Origin: Synechococcus sp. 1G10
GTDB taxonomy: Bacteria > Cyanobacteriota > Cyanobacteriia > PCC-6307 > Cyanobiaceae
NCBI RefSeq assembly: GCF_002252625.1
Contig: NZ_NQKW01000006.1
Span: forward strand, 1 to 64,000
Direction of reading: 5' to 3'
Length of the DNA: 64,000 nt
Positions 1 through 8,928 of the stretch are shown here, piece after piece. How positions within the stretch are numbered: position 1 is the first letter of the stretch; every line of letters starts with the position of its first letter. A program made the translations under genes and the position numbers. A model generated the notes under the pieces. The model saw only the letters and a list, made by a program, of their open reading frames with translations, was not told the DNA's origin and ran no database searches.

Positions 1-96
1 CTTTTCGGCGATATCGAGCCGAATTGCGCACATTCTACCTTCTAAAACTGCTCAGATCCATTGCGTTGCAGCCGCTCTGCCCTTTTTCAGGAAGCC

Positions 97-255
97 CTAC
101 TTACGGACGGTTTCAGGCGAGCAGCCCAGTTCTTTGGCGATCCGCCGGCGACCCCAGCCAGCCGCGGTGAGGCCAAGGATCGCCTGGACATCCTCTGGAG
201 TTTCCAACGCCGCATCCCGGGAGCTCTGCTCCTGAGGTGACAGCACCGCGCTCAT
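97..255 (-). pseudogene. Transposase N-terminal remnant (IS21/IstA-like helix-turn-helix)
   Basis: A 52-codon minus-strand frame starts at an ATG at 255 and stops at 97-99. Its second half reads as a resolvase/transposase-type helix-turn-helix (AILGLTAAGWGRRRIAKEL, then GCSPETVRK), as at the N-terminus of IS21-type IstA proteins. No catalytic domain follows, so this is a truncated copy. Family assignment rests on the HTH pattern only and could be another HTH transposase. Confidence 0.5.
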
Positions 256-518
256 GGCGTTGGCCCTGGTCAGTGGGTCGCAGAGGGGGGCCAGATTTCG
301 TGTCGCATCTGGGCCAGTTTTCTCTGTCGCCTGACACCTGCCTGTTCGGACTGCTCACCGCACCGCAGCAACGGGCCCTGTTCCGGCTTGTGCTGCACAA
401 CCGCAGCGACTTGATGGCGCAGATGCCGATGCGGATCTGCCATCCCCCATGGAGGCCGCTGAGTGGATGACCAAGACCGGCTCCGATCCCAAGAACTGGC
501 CGTGGAGGCACCACAACG

Positions 519-731
519 GAGGCCAGGCTCGAAGAGTGCTGCTGGTCGCAGCTGAACCAGTTGCCGCGTCAGCAGTGGGCCGAATAGTTCGATAGTCCCA
601 CCGGCACCTGGGTCGGGCAGCAATCGCGCACCTACCAGACCTGGACCATCGTGGGCTTCCTGCTGCTCCACCGCCTGCTGCGGGTCAATCCAGCCGACGT
701 GTCGTTGCTCTCGATTGACGGTCCGCCATAA
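519..731 (+). pseudogene. Decayed unidentified gene fragment
   Basis: A plus-strand frame ending at TAA 729-731 reads like protein (for example TYQTWTIVGFLLLHRLL followed by RVNPADVSLLSID) but has an in-frame TAG near 583 and no start upstream. It looks like the C-terminal end of a broken gene of unknown family, possibly part of a dead mobile element together with the transposase remnant at 97-255. The rest of 1-810 shows nothing else I can support. Confidence 0.3.
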
Positions 732-756
732 AAAAGCCGCCGTGGAAAACGGCGGC
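730..756 (-). terminator. Rho-independent terminator of petBD
   Basis: On the minus strand a perfect 8-bp GCCGCCGT/ACGGCGGC stem (736-743 with 749-756) with a 5-base loop is followed by a run of six T. It lies about 55 bp after the petD stop and reads in the petD direction. Confidence 0.85.
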
Positions 757-811
757 TGAACAATCGGATCAGTAGAAGCTGATCAGATTGGCTTCTGAAA
801 GACGGATGGAA

Positions 812-1294
812 TCAGAACAGACCCAGGGTGAGCGACTTATCGATGGGAAGAGCTGCCCCGATGCCCAGATAGATGGTGAACACCGTGCCAAACAGGAAAG
901 CAGCCATGGCCACGGGTCTGCGGAAGGGGTTCTGGAATTTGTTGAAGCTCTCGATGAAGGGGATGAGCATCAAACCCAGGGGAACCATCGTCTGCAGGGC
1001 GATGCCCAGCAGTTTATTGGGGACAACCCGCAGAATCTGGAAGACAGGGTAGAGATACCATTCAGGCAGGATTTCCAGAGGGGTAGCGAAGGGATCGGCC
1101 TTGTCGCCGAGCATGGCTGGATCCAAGACGGCCAGGCCCACCACCAGAGCAATGGTGCCAAGGATCACCACAGGGAAGATGTAGAGGAGATCGTTGGGCC
1201 ATGCAGGCTCTCCGTAATAGTTGTGGCCCATACCCTTGGCGAGCTTGGCGCGCAGGCTGGGGTCGCTGAGATCAGGCTTCTTGAGGATGTGCAT
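812..1294 (-). CDS. petD: Cytochrome b6f complex subunit IV
   Basis: PetD is the 17-kDa subunit of the thylakoid cytochrome b6f complex; with PetB it forms the core that oxidises plastoquinol. The product (160 residues) starts [12 protein letters not shown] and carries the conserved block [18 protein letters not shown], three predicted transmembrane helices and the PEWY motif ([10 protein letters not shown]) of the Qo site. Three codons upstream another in-frame start exists (1303), but family N-termini match the ATG at 1294. It lies 70 bp after petB in the same direction and ends before a strong terminator, so petB-petD is one operon. Confidence 0.97.
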   Translation of the reverse strand: MHILKKPDLSDPSLRAKLAKGMGHNYYGEPAWPNDLLYIFPVVILGTIALVVGLAVLDPAMLGDKADPFATPLEILPEWYLYPVFQILRVVPNKLLGIALQTMVPLGLMLIPFIESFNKFQNPFRRPVAMAAFLFGTVFTIYLGIGAALPIDKSLTLGLF

Positions 1295-1364
1295 GGCAAG
1301 CACCAGGGTTTGTGGAGGGGAGAAGAGAGGAAGCTGAGTAAATTAATCGCGGCTGAAACTCAGA

Positions 1365-2039
1365 TCACAAAGGACCAGAGATGCCTTGCTTACGGATCAT
1401 CAGGAAGTGCATGAGCATGAACACGGCCAACAGCCAAGGCATCACGAAGGTGTGCAGGCTGTAGAAGCGGGTAAGCGTGGCCTGACCGACGCTCTCACCA
1501 CCGCGCAGAAGCTCGACCATAAAATTGCCAACCACCGGAACGGCTGCGGGAACACCAGAGACAATCTTCACGGCCCAGTAACCAACCTGATCCCAAGGGA
1601 GGGAGTAGCCAGTGACACCGAAGGAAACGGTGATGACGGCCATCACGACGCCGGTTACCCAGGTCAGTTCGCGGGGACGCTTGAAGCCACCGGTGAGATA
1701 CACGCGGAAGACATGCAGAATCAGCATCAGCACCATCATGCTGGCGCTCCAGCGATGCACCGAGCGGATCAGCCAGCCAAAGCTGACGTCGGTCATCAGG
1801 TACTGAACCGAGGAATAAGCCTCAGCCACGGTGGGCTTATAATAAAAAGTCATTGCAAATCCAGTGGCGAACTGGATCAGGAAGCACACCAACGTGATGC
1901 CGCCGAGGCAATAAAAAATATTGACATGGGGCGGCACGTACTTTGAAGAGATGTCGTCCGCAATCGCCTGGAGTTCCAGGCGCTCCTCGAACCAGTCGAA
2001 AACTGGAGACGACTTGGCGGCGGGAGACGAGTTCGCCAT
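1365..2039 (-). CDS. petB: Cytochrome b6 of the cytochrome b6f complex
   Basis: PetB is the haem-binding core subunit of cytochrome b6f. The 224-residue product shows the four-helix haem-carrying part with paired histidines ([11 protein letters not shown] and [12 protein letters not shown] in helix [10 protein letters not shown] and [14 protein letters not shown] in helix D), the [10 protein letters not shown] loop, and the cysteine near residue 44 (FYCLGG) that covalently holds haem c-n in this family. It is the first gene of the petB-petD operon and is divergent from the C-terminal protease gene, with about 80 bp between their starts that must hold both promoters. Confidence 0.97.
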   Translation of the reverse strand: MANSSPAAKSSPVFDWFEERLELQAIADDISSKYVPPHVNIFYCLGGITLVCFLIQFATGFAMTFYYKPTVAEAYSSVQYLMTDVSFGWLIRSVHRWSASMMVLMLILHVFRVYLTGGFKRPRELTWVTGVVMAVITVSFGVTGYSLPWDQVGYWAVKIVSGVPAAVPVVGNFMVELLRGGESVGQATLTRFYSLHTFVMPWLLAVFMLMHFLMIRKQGISGPL

Positions 2040-2121
2040 GCAGTGCTGGGTTGGGGTTGCGAGAGTCTACCGATACCCGCGCTTCGGCCGTGATTGCCGT
2101 CCAGCTCCCGGCTTGCCAGCG

Positions 2122-3378
2122 ATGAGCCTGCCCAAGCCCCACTCCAGCCCGCCCATCACCTGGCGTGGGACAACAGCAAAAGCGCTGGCCCTGCTGCTCT
2201 GCCTGGGGCTGTGGTTGCAGCCCGGCCCAGCCCTGGCACTCAACGATGCCCAGCAGCTGGTGGTGGAGGCCTGGCGACTGGTGAACCAGAGCTACGTCGA
2301 CCCCACACGTTTTGAAACCGTGCATTGGCGGCGGCTGCGCCAGAAGGCCCTGGAGCAGCCGATTGAAACCAGTGCACAGGCCTACGACGCCATCGCCACC
2401 ATGCTCGAGCCCCTCGGCGATCCCTATACCCGTGTGCTGCGTCCCGCTGACTACAAAGCCCTGCGGGCAACTACGGAGGGAAGCGTCAGCGGTGTCGGCC
2501 TGCAGCTCAGCCTGGGGGAGGACGGGCAGGGGATCGTGGTGATCGCTCCGCTGGATGGGTCACCGGCCGCTGAGGCCGGCATCAGCCCGGGCAGCGAAGT
2601 GCTGGAAGTGGAGGGGGAGTCATGCCGCAGTCTTGGACTGGAGGCCACGGCCGCGCGTCTGAGGGGTCCATCCGGCAGCAGCGTGCAGGTGTTGATCAAG
2701 CCCCCCGCCCCCCTGAGTGAACCCAGGCAGGTGCTGCTCAGGCGTGAGCGTGTGGACCTGCAACCCGTCCGCTCCAGTGTGGTCAAGCGCGGCGGGCATC
2801 GCCTCGGTCTGTTGCGCATCACCCAGTTCAGCGAGCCGGTTCCCGCTGGGGTTCGTGAGGCTCTCCAGGGCTTCGGCCAGGAGGAGGTGGAGGGGGTGAT
2901 TCTCGATCTGCGCAACAACTCCGGCGGGCTGGTCGAGGGGGGAGTGGCGGTTGCCAATGCCTTCCTCGCCGCCCAGCCGATCGTGGAGACCATGAACCGC
3001 GAGGGTATGAGTGAGCGCCGTCGGGCCGCGGCCGGACAGCTGTACAGCGGCCCGATGGTCACCCTGGTGAATGGGGGAACCGCCAGCGCCAGCGAAATTC
3101 TGGCGGGCGCGCTCCAGGACGACGACCGCTCGCCCCTGCTGGGCAGCCGCACCTTCGGCAAGGGTCTGATCCAGACCCTGATCAACCTGGGGGACGGCAG
3201 CGGTCTTGCGGTCACGGTGGCCCGCTACGTCACCCCCAGCGGCCGCGACATCCAGAACCAGGGCATCGCACCCGACCGGCTCCTGCCCCAGCCGGAGCCC
3301 CTCAATCCAGGCGGGGAGGACGACAACTGGCTGGAGCTGGCCGCCGATCAGCTGCTGCAGGAGCTTCCGAAGACATGA
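2122..3378 (+). CDS. Carboxyl-terminal processing protease (CtpA/CtpZ type)
   Basis: This is an S41-family serine protease; in cyanobacteria such enzymes cleave C-terminal tails, one of them that of the PSII D1 precursor. From ATG 2122 the product has 418 residues: a signal peptide (ALALLLCLGLWLQPGPALA) for export to the lumen or periplasm, a PDZ domain (around residues 110-190, GVGLQLSLGEDGQGIVVIAPL), then the catalytic core with the Ser in GGTASASEILAGAL and the Lys in RTFGKGLIQT. The open frame extends upstream over petB, but the signal peptide supports this start. Its place beside petBD fits the paralogue called CtpZ in picocyanobacteria. The product overlaps the next gene by 4 bp. Confidence 0.85.
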   Translation: MSLPKPHSSPPITWRGTTAKALALLLCLGLWLQPGPALALNDAQQLVVEAWRLVNQSYVDPTRFETVHWRRLRQKALEQPIETSAQAYDAIATMLEPLGDPYTRVLRPADYKALRATTEGSVSGVGLQLSLGEDGQGIVVIAPLDGSPAAEAGISPGSEVLEVEGESCRSLGLEATAARLRGPSGSSVQVLIKPPAPLSEPRQVLLRRERVDLQPVRSSVVKRGGHRLGLLRITQFSEPVPAGVREALQGFGQEEVEGVILDLRNNSGGLVEGGVAVANAFLAAQPIVETMNREGMSERRRAAAGQLYSGPMVTLVNGGTASASEILAGALQDDDRSPLLGSRTFGKGLIQTLINLGDGSGLAVTVARYVTPSGRDIQNQGIAPDRLLPQPEPLNPGGEDDNWLELAADQLLQELPKT

Positions 3379-4646
3379 GCGGTCGCACTTACCACGATCC
3401 CCTGCACGGAGCGATCCGGCTCGAGCGCAGCCACCCGGCCGAAGGCCTGGCCATGGAGCTCATCGACACGGCCCCCTTCCAGCGGCTGCGACGGATCCGC
3501 CAGCTGGGCCCTGCGTTCCTCACCTTCCATGGCGCCGAGTCAAGCCGCTTCACCCATTCCCTGGGTGTGTTGCATCTGGCCCGGCTTGCCCTGCACCAGC
3601 TGGAACGCCAGAGCCCACAGCTGGTGCAGGACCAGGGTGTGCTCTACGCCGCGGCCTTGCTCCACGACGTGGGCCACGCCCCGCTCAGTCACTCCGGTGA
3701 GGAGATGTATGGGCTGCGCCATGAAACCTGGTCGGCACGGCTGGTGCGGGACCATCCAGCCCTGCGCGAGGCTCTCGAGCGCCATGCCCCCGGCTGCGCC
3801 GATGCCGTGGCCGATCTGCTGGAGCACGGTCATCACCGCCAGCCGGCACTGGCCTCCCTGGTGAGCGGCCAGCTCGACTGCGACCGGCTCGACTACCTGC
3901 TGCGGGACAGCCACAGCACGGGCACGAGTTATGGCCAGCTGGACCTGGAACGGATCCTGGGAGCCTTGACCATTGCTCCCGACGGCAGCCTGGCGCTGCA
4001 TCCGAAAGGACTGATGGCAGTCGAGCACTACCTGGTGGTGCGCAGCCTGATGTACCGCAGCCTCTACAACCACAGGCTCAATGTGGTCTGCAACTGGCTG
4101 CTGACCCAGACGATCCAGCTGGCCCGACGCCTGGGGCCCGAGGGCGGAGTGGAAACCGATGCAGTGATGGCGGCCTGGCTGTGGCGCCCTGAAAGCCTCG
4201 ATCTGGAGACCTACCTGGCCAACGACGACCTGCGCACGGGTTACCACCTGATGCGCTGGCGGGAGGCGGGACCGGCCGACCTGCAGGAGCTCTGCGGACG
4301 CCTGCTGGACCGGCGCCTGCTGCGGGCCAGTGATGTCAGCCACCTGGAGGCCGGTGGACGGCTGGAGCTGCTGGCCCTGGCCCAGAGGCTCAGCGAGGCC
4401 GCCGGGCTGAGGCCCAGCCTGTGCTGCGCTCTGCAGCAGCGACAGAACAGCGGCTATGACCCATATAAAGGTGGGTTGAGGCTCTGGGATGGGGAGTCGC
4501 TGGCGGCACTGGAGGACTGCTCCCCCCTGGTGGCCAGTCTGGTGAAGCCGGTGGAGCTGGCCTGGTTGATCCATCCCCCCGAGGTGAGTGAAGCCCTGCG
4601 GGAGCGGGCCCGTGCCCTGAGCAGCTCTCACCGCCTCGCTGCCTAA
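3375..4646 (+). CDS. HD-superfamily metal-dependent phosphohydrolase
   Basis: The protein (423 residues) belongs to the HD hydrolases related to bacterial dGTPase/SAMHD1-like enzymes. It shows the N-terminal DPLHGAIRL motif, the first metal histidine (SSRFTHSLGVLHLA), the HD pair (ALLHDVGHAPLSHSGE) and a later Asp in GQLDCDRLDYLLRDS. The likely reaction is dNTP or other phosphoester hydrolysis, but the substrate is unknown. Its ATG overlaps the protease stop (ATGA), so the two are probably co-transcribed, and minC follows 23 bp downstream. Confidence 0.8.
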   Translation: MSGRTYHDPLHGAIRLERSHPAEGLAMELIDTAPFQRLRRIRQLGPAFLTFHGAESSRFTHSLGVLHLARLALHQLERQSPQLVQDQGVLYAAALLHDVGHAPLSHSGEEMYGLRHETWSARLVRDHPALREALERHAPGCADAVADLLEHGHHRQPALASLVSGQLDCDRLDYLLRDSHSTGTSYGQLDLERILGALTIAPDGSLALHPKGLMAVEHYLVVRSLMYRSLYNHRLNVVCNWLLTQTIQLARRLGPEGGVETDAVMAAWLWRPESLDLETYLANDDLRTGYHLMRWREAGPADLQELCGRLLDRRLLRASDVSHLEAGGRLELLALAQRLSEAAGLRPSLCCALQQRQNSGYDPYKGGLRLWDGESLAALEDCSPLVASLVKPVELAWLIHPPEVSEALRERARALSSSHRLAA

Positions 4647-4669
4647 GTTGGGCGACTCCGCATGCGGCG

Positions 4670-5353
4670 ATGGCTGCCGAGTTCGTGCCCGCCGCCCGCA
4701 GCGGTCTGTCCCACCAGTTGCTGCTGCCGGCGGCGGGTCCCGAGGCTGCCCCCCTGCCAAAGCAGGTGAGCCGGGGTCTCCATGGTGTGATCAACTGTGG
4801 GGAGCTGCTTCTGCAGAGCGGAGACTGGCTGCTCACGGTGGCCGACCTCCGCGGACTTGAGCGCCAGCTGGCCTCCCACCAGCTCGCGCTGGTGGGCGTG
4901 GAAGGCCGACAGGCCCTCACCCTGGTGGCCGCGGCGGCCATCGGCCTCGCCACACACCTGCAGCAAAGCATGGGCTCAGGGCCCAGTCCGGACTCCCACA
5001 ACAGGCCGGATCTGGTGACCCACCGGGGCACCCTGCGCTCTGGTGACCATCTCCAGGTGGAGGGCACAGCTCTGGTGCTCGGGGACGTCAACCCTGGCGC
5101 CAGGGTCAGCGCCGGCGGGCACGTCCTGGTGTGGGGGCGGCTGCGGGGTGTGGCCCATGCCGGCTGCCACGGTGATACCAGCGCCAGGATCGTCGCCCTG
5201 CAGCTACGGCCCCTGCAGCTGCGCATCGCCGAGGTGATCGCCAGAGGGCCGGAGGATTCACCCCCTCAGGGGTTCTGCGAACAGGCCCACCTGGTGGAGG
5301 GGATGATTCGCATCGATCCGGCCGAACCAATCTGGCCGCCTTTCAGCGGTTGA
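4670..5353 (+). CDS. minC: Septum site-determining protein MinC
   Basis: MinC inhibits FtsZ assembly away from mid-cell and is recruited by MinD. The 227-residue product has a weakly conserved N-terminal domain and the typical C-terminal beta-helix domain with repeated G-turns (RGTLRSGDHLQVEGTALV, GDVNPGARVSAGGHVLVWG, RLRGVAHAGCHGD) followed by ARIVALQLRPLQLRIA. It starts 23 bp after the HD gene. It is separated from minD by a convergent phospholipase D-like gene, so minC and minD-minE are not in one uninterrupted operon here. Confidence 0.88.
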   Translation: MAAEFVPAARSGLSHQLLLPAAGPEAAPLPKQVSRGLHGVINCGELLLQSGDWLLTVADLRGLERQLASHQLALVGVEGRQALTLVAAAAIGLATHLQQSMGSGPSPDSHNRPDLVTHRGTLRSGDHLQVEGTALVLGDVNPGARVSAGGHVLVWGRLRGVAHAGCHGDTSARIVALQLRPLQLRIAEVIARGPEDSPPQGFCEQAHLVEGMIRIDPAEPIWPPFSG

Positions 5354-5415
5354 TCACCCCCAGCCAGCTCAGTAGCAGCAGCTGAAAGCAATCAGCCAGC
5401 TGCCTGAAATAGCAG

Positions 5416-6438
5416 TCATTCGTGCACGAAATGGGGATGGGCAGGGCGCTCACCCTTCTCGTGCTGACTGAGATCGAGAGGATCGGGGGCGCGGTATTTC
5501 CTGGCCAGGTCCCAGTCGTGCTGAAAGGCGTCCTTCAGGCGTGCCACCACGTTGGGGACATCGGTTTCGATGCCGAGCTCCCGCCGGAGATCGAAGGCAC
5601 TGCGATCGATGCTCATCGAACCGACGAGGGCGCAGGCCCCATCCACCAGGATCAGCTTGGCGTGAAGCTGGAGATGCTTCTGGCGTCGCACCTTCACCCC
5701 AGAGCGCTCCATCAGCCGCAGGGAAGCGAAGGTATCGGAGATGTCCCGGTCGCTGATGCCGTGCTTACCACCACAGAGCACGCGCACCTTCACGCCCCGT
5801 TCGCGGGCCGAGATGATCCGATCGAGAATCACAGCATCCACGAACTTGGGGTGCTGGATCCAGAGCGAGCGTTCAGCGGAATCCAGCAGGCGCGCCATCT
5901 GCCGGCGGCTGTGAAAACTGCTCCAGACCAGGCCTACGCCCAGATCCGGCTCGAAAAAAGTGTGGTTCCAGTCGGCATCGAAGCCTGCGCGCACCTGATC
6001 CACCACGGGAGCTGAGGCACTGAGGACCGCGTAGTCGCGGGTTTCACTGAAGGATTGATCGGAGAAGTCAAATGTGGCGATCAGGGCCAGCTGGCTATCC
6101 ACCACCATCGATGTCTCGTGGGTGACAGGGAAGGAGTCGCTGGTCCACGACACCTCCAGACCCGATGACTGCAGCCTGGCGAAGGCCTGATCGTTCCAGC
6201 GGACGCCCCCTGAAGTGCGGGGGTTGAGCATCACCCGTACAACCACACCCCGAGCATGGGCCCTCAGCAGCGCTTGCTGCAAAGCGTCGGACTCCAGTTT
6301 GAACAGCTTGAGACGCAGCTCCTCGCGGGCCTGATCGATCAGATCCACCACCGCCTCGATGCCGTCCTCGGGCATCACCAATAACCGTTGCTGGAAGGCG
6401 GGGTGCTCATCCATGGGTTGACCGGCAATGGGGGCCAT
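5416..6438 (-). CDS. Phospholipase D-like protein (cardiolipin synthase-related)
   Basis: The 340-residue protein has the two-lobed phospholipase D fold. The second lobe has a complete HKD motif (LQLHAKLILVDGACALVGSM, then SIDRSAFDLRRELG). The first lobe has HETSMVVD, in which the HKD lysine position is Thr, so one half-site is degenerate. A shorter start at 6414 (MDEHPAFQQRL) is equally plausible. The gene is divergent from minD, with 25 bp between the chosen start and the minD GTG. Role could be phospholipid synthesis or nuclease; the missing lysine makes ordinary activity uncertain. Confidence 0.75.
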   Translation of the reverse strand: MAPIAGQPMDEHPAFQQRLLVMPEDGIEAVVDLIDQAREELRLKLFKLESDALQQALLRAHARGVVVRVMLNPRTSGGVRWNDQAFARLQSSGLEVSWTSDSFPVTHETSMVVDSQLALIATFDFSDQSFSETRDYAVLSASAPVVDQVRAGFDADWNHTFFEPDLGVGLVWSSFHSRRQMARLLDSAERSLWIQHPKFVDAVILDRIISARERGVKVRVLCGGKHGISDRDISDTFASLRLMERSGVKVRRQKHLQLHAKLILVDGACALVGSMSIDRSAFDLRRELGIETDVPNVVARLKDAFQHDWDLARKYRAPDPLDLSQHEKGERPAHPHFVHE

Positions 6439-6463
6439 AATCTGAGGCACGTCTGGCAAACAC

Positions 6464-7282
6464 GTGACGAGCGCACAGAACCGCACGATTCTGATCTGTT
6501 CCGGCAAAGGGGGTGTCGGCAAAACCACGCTCACGGCCAATCTGGGCATCGCCCTGGCCAAGCAGGGAGCCCGCACCGCCGTGCTTGATGCCGACTTCGG
6601 CCTGCGCAACCTTGATCTGTTGCTGGGGCTGGAAAACCGGATCGTGTACACGGCCCAGGAGGTGCTCTCCGGCAGTTGCCGTCTGGAGCAGGCACTGGTC
6701 AAGCACAAGCAGGAGCCCAACCTCTCCCTGCTGCCGGCCGGCAACCCACGCATGCTCGAGTGGCTCACGCCCGACGACATGAAAAAGATCGCGGGTCTGC
6801 TGGCCGAGCAGTTCGACTACGTGCTGATTGATTGCCCAGCTGGAATCGAGGACGGCTTCAAGAACGCCGCCGCCGCCTGCCGCGAAGCCATCGTTGTGAC
6901 CACACCGGAGGTGTCGGCCGTGCGTGACGCCGATCGGGTGATCGGTCTGCTGCAGACCCGCGAGATCCAGCCGATTCAACTGGTGCTCAACCGGGTGCGA
7001 CCCCGGATGATGGCCAACCAGGAGATGCTCTCGGTGAGCGATGTCACTGACATCTTGGCCCTGCCGCTGCTGGGCCTGGTGCTGGAAGACGACCAGGTGA
7101 TCATCTCCACCAATCGGGGTGAGCCGCTCACGCTCAACGGCAGCCGTTCACCGGCAGCCCAGGCCTACACCAACGTGGCCCGCAGGCTTCGTGGCGAAGA
7201 GGTGCCCCTGGCCGACCCCACCAAGGAGGGCCAGGGCCTGCGAGCCAAGCTGGGCCGCCTGATGCACACCAAAATCTTCTGA
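6464..7282 (+). CDS. minD: Septum site-determining ATPase MinD
   Basis: MinD is the membrane-associated ATPase that positions MinC and is displaced by MinE. The 272-residue product begins at GTG 6464, has the deviant Walker A motif (CSGKGGVGKTTLTANLGIAL), the DADFGLRNLDLLLG switch region, the YVLIDCPAGIEDGF Walker B, and a C-terminal amphipathic helix (GLRAKLGRLMHTKIF) for membrane binding. minE follows after 6 bp, so minD and minE form an operon. Confidence 0.96.
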   Translation: MTSAQNRTILICSGKGGVGKTTLTANLGIALAKQGARTAVLDADFGLRNLDLLLGLENRIVYTAQEVLSGSCRLEQALVKHKQEPNLSLLPAGNPRMLEWLTPDDMKKIAGLLAEQFDYVLIDCPAGIEDGFKNAAAACREAIVVTTPEVSAVRDADRVIGLLQTREIQPIQLVLNRVRPRMMANQEMLSVSDVTDILALPLLGLVLEDDQVIISTNRGEPLTLNGSRSPAAQAYTNVARRLRGEEVPLADPTKEGQGLRAKLGRLMHTKIF

Positions 7283-7288
7283 GCCGCG

Positions 7289-7594
7289 ATGACCTTGCGC
7301 GATTTCATCGACAAGCTGCTCGGTCGTCAGCCGGCCAGTGCGGGCATGGCCCGCGAAAGGCTGCAACTGGTGCTGGCCCACGACCGCAGCGACCTCAACC
7401 CCGAACTGCTGGAGCAGATGCGGCGGGAAATTCTCGAAGTCGTTTCCCGCTACGTGGAGATTGACCTGGAGGAGGGGGACGTGAGCCTCGAAACCGAGGA
7501 CCGCGTCACCGCGCTGGTGGCAAACCTGCCGATCAAGCGGGCCCGGCCCAATCCACCGCCCCCCGGCGCCGATCCCTCGATGGCCACCGTCTGA
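7289..7594 (+). CDS. minE: Cell division topological specificity factor MinE
   Basis: MinE stimulates MinD ATPase and restricts MinCD to the poles. The 101-residue product has the N-terminal membrane/MinD-interacting segment ([20 protein letters not shown]) and the dimerisation domain ([32 protein letters not shown]). The Pro-rich tail beyond about residue 90 is not conserved. It is translated 6 bp after minD. Confidence 0.95.
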   Translation: MTLRDFIDKLLGRQPASAGMARERLQLVLAHDRSDLNPELLEQMRREILEVVSRYVEIDLEEGDVSLETEDRVTALVANLPIKRARPNPPPPGADPSMATV

Positions 7595-7674
7595 GGCAAG
7601 ACAACTCATCGCCCCCAGGGGTCAAAGACTGAGCGGCTGGGAATCCTCAGGACCGAACCGTTGGAAGTTGACCC

Positions 7675-7875
7675 ATGTCCCTGGTGGATCTGTCTCCCAC
7701 CCCGGCCGAGCAACGGGTGCTGGTCTGGCTGGTGCACGGCCTGAGCAATAAAGCGATCGCAGCGGAATTGGTGCTGAGCCCCAGGACCGTTGAAAGCCAC
7801 GTGTCGAGCCTGCTGGTCAAGGCGGGCTGCAGCAATCGTTCCCAGCTGCTGCTCTGGGCGCGGGGCGAGCGATAA
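7675..7875 (+). CDS. Small LuxR-type HTH protein (stand-alone DNA-binding domain)
   Basis: A 66-residue protein that is nearly only a LuxR/GerE helix-turn-helix: LSPTPAEQRVLVWLVHGLS, NKAIAAELVLSPRTVESHV, SSLLVKAGCSNRSQLLLWA. No receiver or sensor domain is encoded upstream in frame, so it may be a constitutive or partner-dependent regulator. It sits between minE and tRNA-Thr. Target genes cannot be inferred from the sequence. Confidence 0.75.
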   Translation: MSLVDLSPTPAEQRVLVWLVHGLSNKAIAAELVLSPRTVESHVSSLLVKAGCSNRSQLLLWARGER

Positions 7876-7887
7876 GCTCAGCGCCGT

Positions 7888-7959
7888 GCCGGCTTAGCTC
7901 AGTGGTAGAGCAGCGCTTTTGTAAAGCGAAGGCCATCGGTTCAAATCCGTTAGCCGGCT
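7888..7959 (+). tRNA. tRNA-Thr(UGU)
   Basis: A 72-nt cloverleaf: acceptor GCCGGCT pairs with AGCCGGC, D-arm TAGCTCAGTGGTAGAGCA, anticodon loop TTTGTAA with anticodon TGT, and T-arm with GGTTCAAATCC. The 3' CCA is not encoded. Confidence 0.96.
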
Positions 7960-8120
7960 TGCAGCCAACCCCTCAATTCCCTCCCCAGCCCCAGCGCCTT
8001 TGATCAAGGTTCTGACCCTCGTGCTGGTGAGGGCACCGGCTCGATTCCTGGCACTGCTGCTCGGCCAACGGAACCATGGCTTCCAGTGTTCAGTGGCCTG
8101 ATTCAAGACCGCAGCCCGGA

Positions 8121-8279
8121 TCAGGTCCGGCGACCGGCCAGCAGAAAGCCCACCAGCACCAGCCCAGCCCAGCCCCAACCGTGCAATCCCGCAGCCGGAG
8201 TTGCCCAGGTCAGCCAGGGCTCAACCAAGGTGTGGGACAAACCGAGGGTGACCAAAACACCCAGCAAAAGCCAGAGCAT
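8121..8279 (-). CDS. Small hydrophobic protein, two predicted membrane helices
   Basis: A 52-residue minus-strand ORF starts at ATG 8279 (MLWLLLGVLVTLGLSHTLVE) and stops at 8121. It has two hydrophobic stretches separated by a short loop (WLTWATPAAGLHGWG) and ends in the basic LLAGRRT. It starts 8 bp after the sua5 stop in the same direction, so it is probably the last gene of that operon. No family is recognised. Confidence 0.6.
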   Translation of the reverse strand: MLWLLLGVLVTLGLSHTLVEPWLTWATPAAGLHGWGWAGLVLVGFLLAGRRT

Positions 8280-8286
8280 CTCGGCC

Positions 8287-8928
8287 TCAGTCAGAGAAAA
8301 GATTCAGATCCGGCATCACAGCACCTGTGCGCAGCACTTGCCAGGCTCCAGCCTGGCTCCAGGCGAGCACCGTGCTGCCCTGTCCTGACGGTTGGGGCCA
8401 GGGCGATGGAGCCAGCCTTGGCACCTGGGGGAACATGGTTTCAGCCTCGGAAGCGGTGAGGCACGGGAGGTCGCCGGAGCGATTGGCGCTGGTGGTGGCC
8501 AGGGGACCGGTGCGGCGGAGCAGCTCGCAGGCCTGCTCGCAGGCCGGAATGCGCAGGCCAAGCCTGGCTTCGGCAGCCACCACTCCAGGCTGCAGGGCGG
8601 CCACCACCGTGCCCCGGGCGGGCAGCACCAGGGTCAGGGCACCGGGCCAGCAGCGTTCAGCCAGCGCCAGCCATTGGGGGTGCGGCGGCATCTCCAGCGC
8701 AGCGAACAACGTCTCAGGCTCCGCCCCCATCAGGATCAGTGGCTTGCTGCTCGGGCGCGCCTTGAGCGCCCAGATCTGCCCGGCGGCTGCCGGCAGAGCC
8801 GCAAGAGCCGGCAGGGTGTCGGTGGGGAAAATCGCCGGACCGCCCGCGAGAATCCATTCAGCCAAGGGGGCTGCAGGAAGGGCCTGAGCTACGCCTGGCC
8901 GGGCTGGAGGCTGGGAGGAGGAATCCAT
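8287..8928 (-). CDS. L-threonylcarbamoyladenylate synthase (Sua5/YrdC/YciO family)
   Basis: Members make threonylcarbamoyl-AMP for the t6A modification of ANN-decoding tRNAs. From ATG 8928 the product is 213 residues with the family landmarks FPTDTLPALAA, ALKARPSSKPLILM and a Ser-Asn pair in ATTSANRSGDLPC. The canonical YGLG after PTDT is replaced by LPALA, so it is a divergent family member. Its start codon overlaps the prmC stop by one base. A tRNA-Thr gene lies nearby. Confidence 0.82.
   Translation of the reverse strand: MDSSSQPPARPGVAQALPAAPLAEWILAGGPAIFPTDTLPALAALPAAAGQIWALKARPSSKPLILMGAEPETLFAALEMPPHPQWLALAERCWPGALTLVLPARGTVVAALQPGVVAAEARLGLRIPACEQACELLRRTGPLATTSANRSGDLPCLTASEAETMFPQVPRLAPSPWPQPSGQGSTVLAWSQAGAWQVLRTGAVMPDLNLFSD

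Noticed and set aside
1386-1946. Plus-strand frame opposite petB.
   Set aside because: petB is certain; this is a His/Gly-rich antisense shadow.
3540-5226. Minus-strand frames opposite the HD phosphohydrolase and minC.
   Set aside because: Both genes on the plus strand have conserved motifs, and the antisense frames have none.
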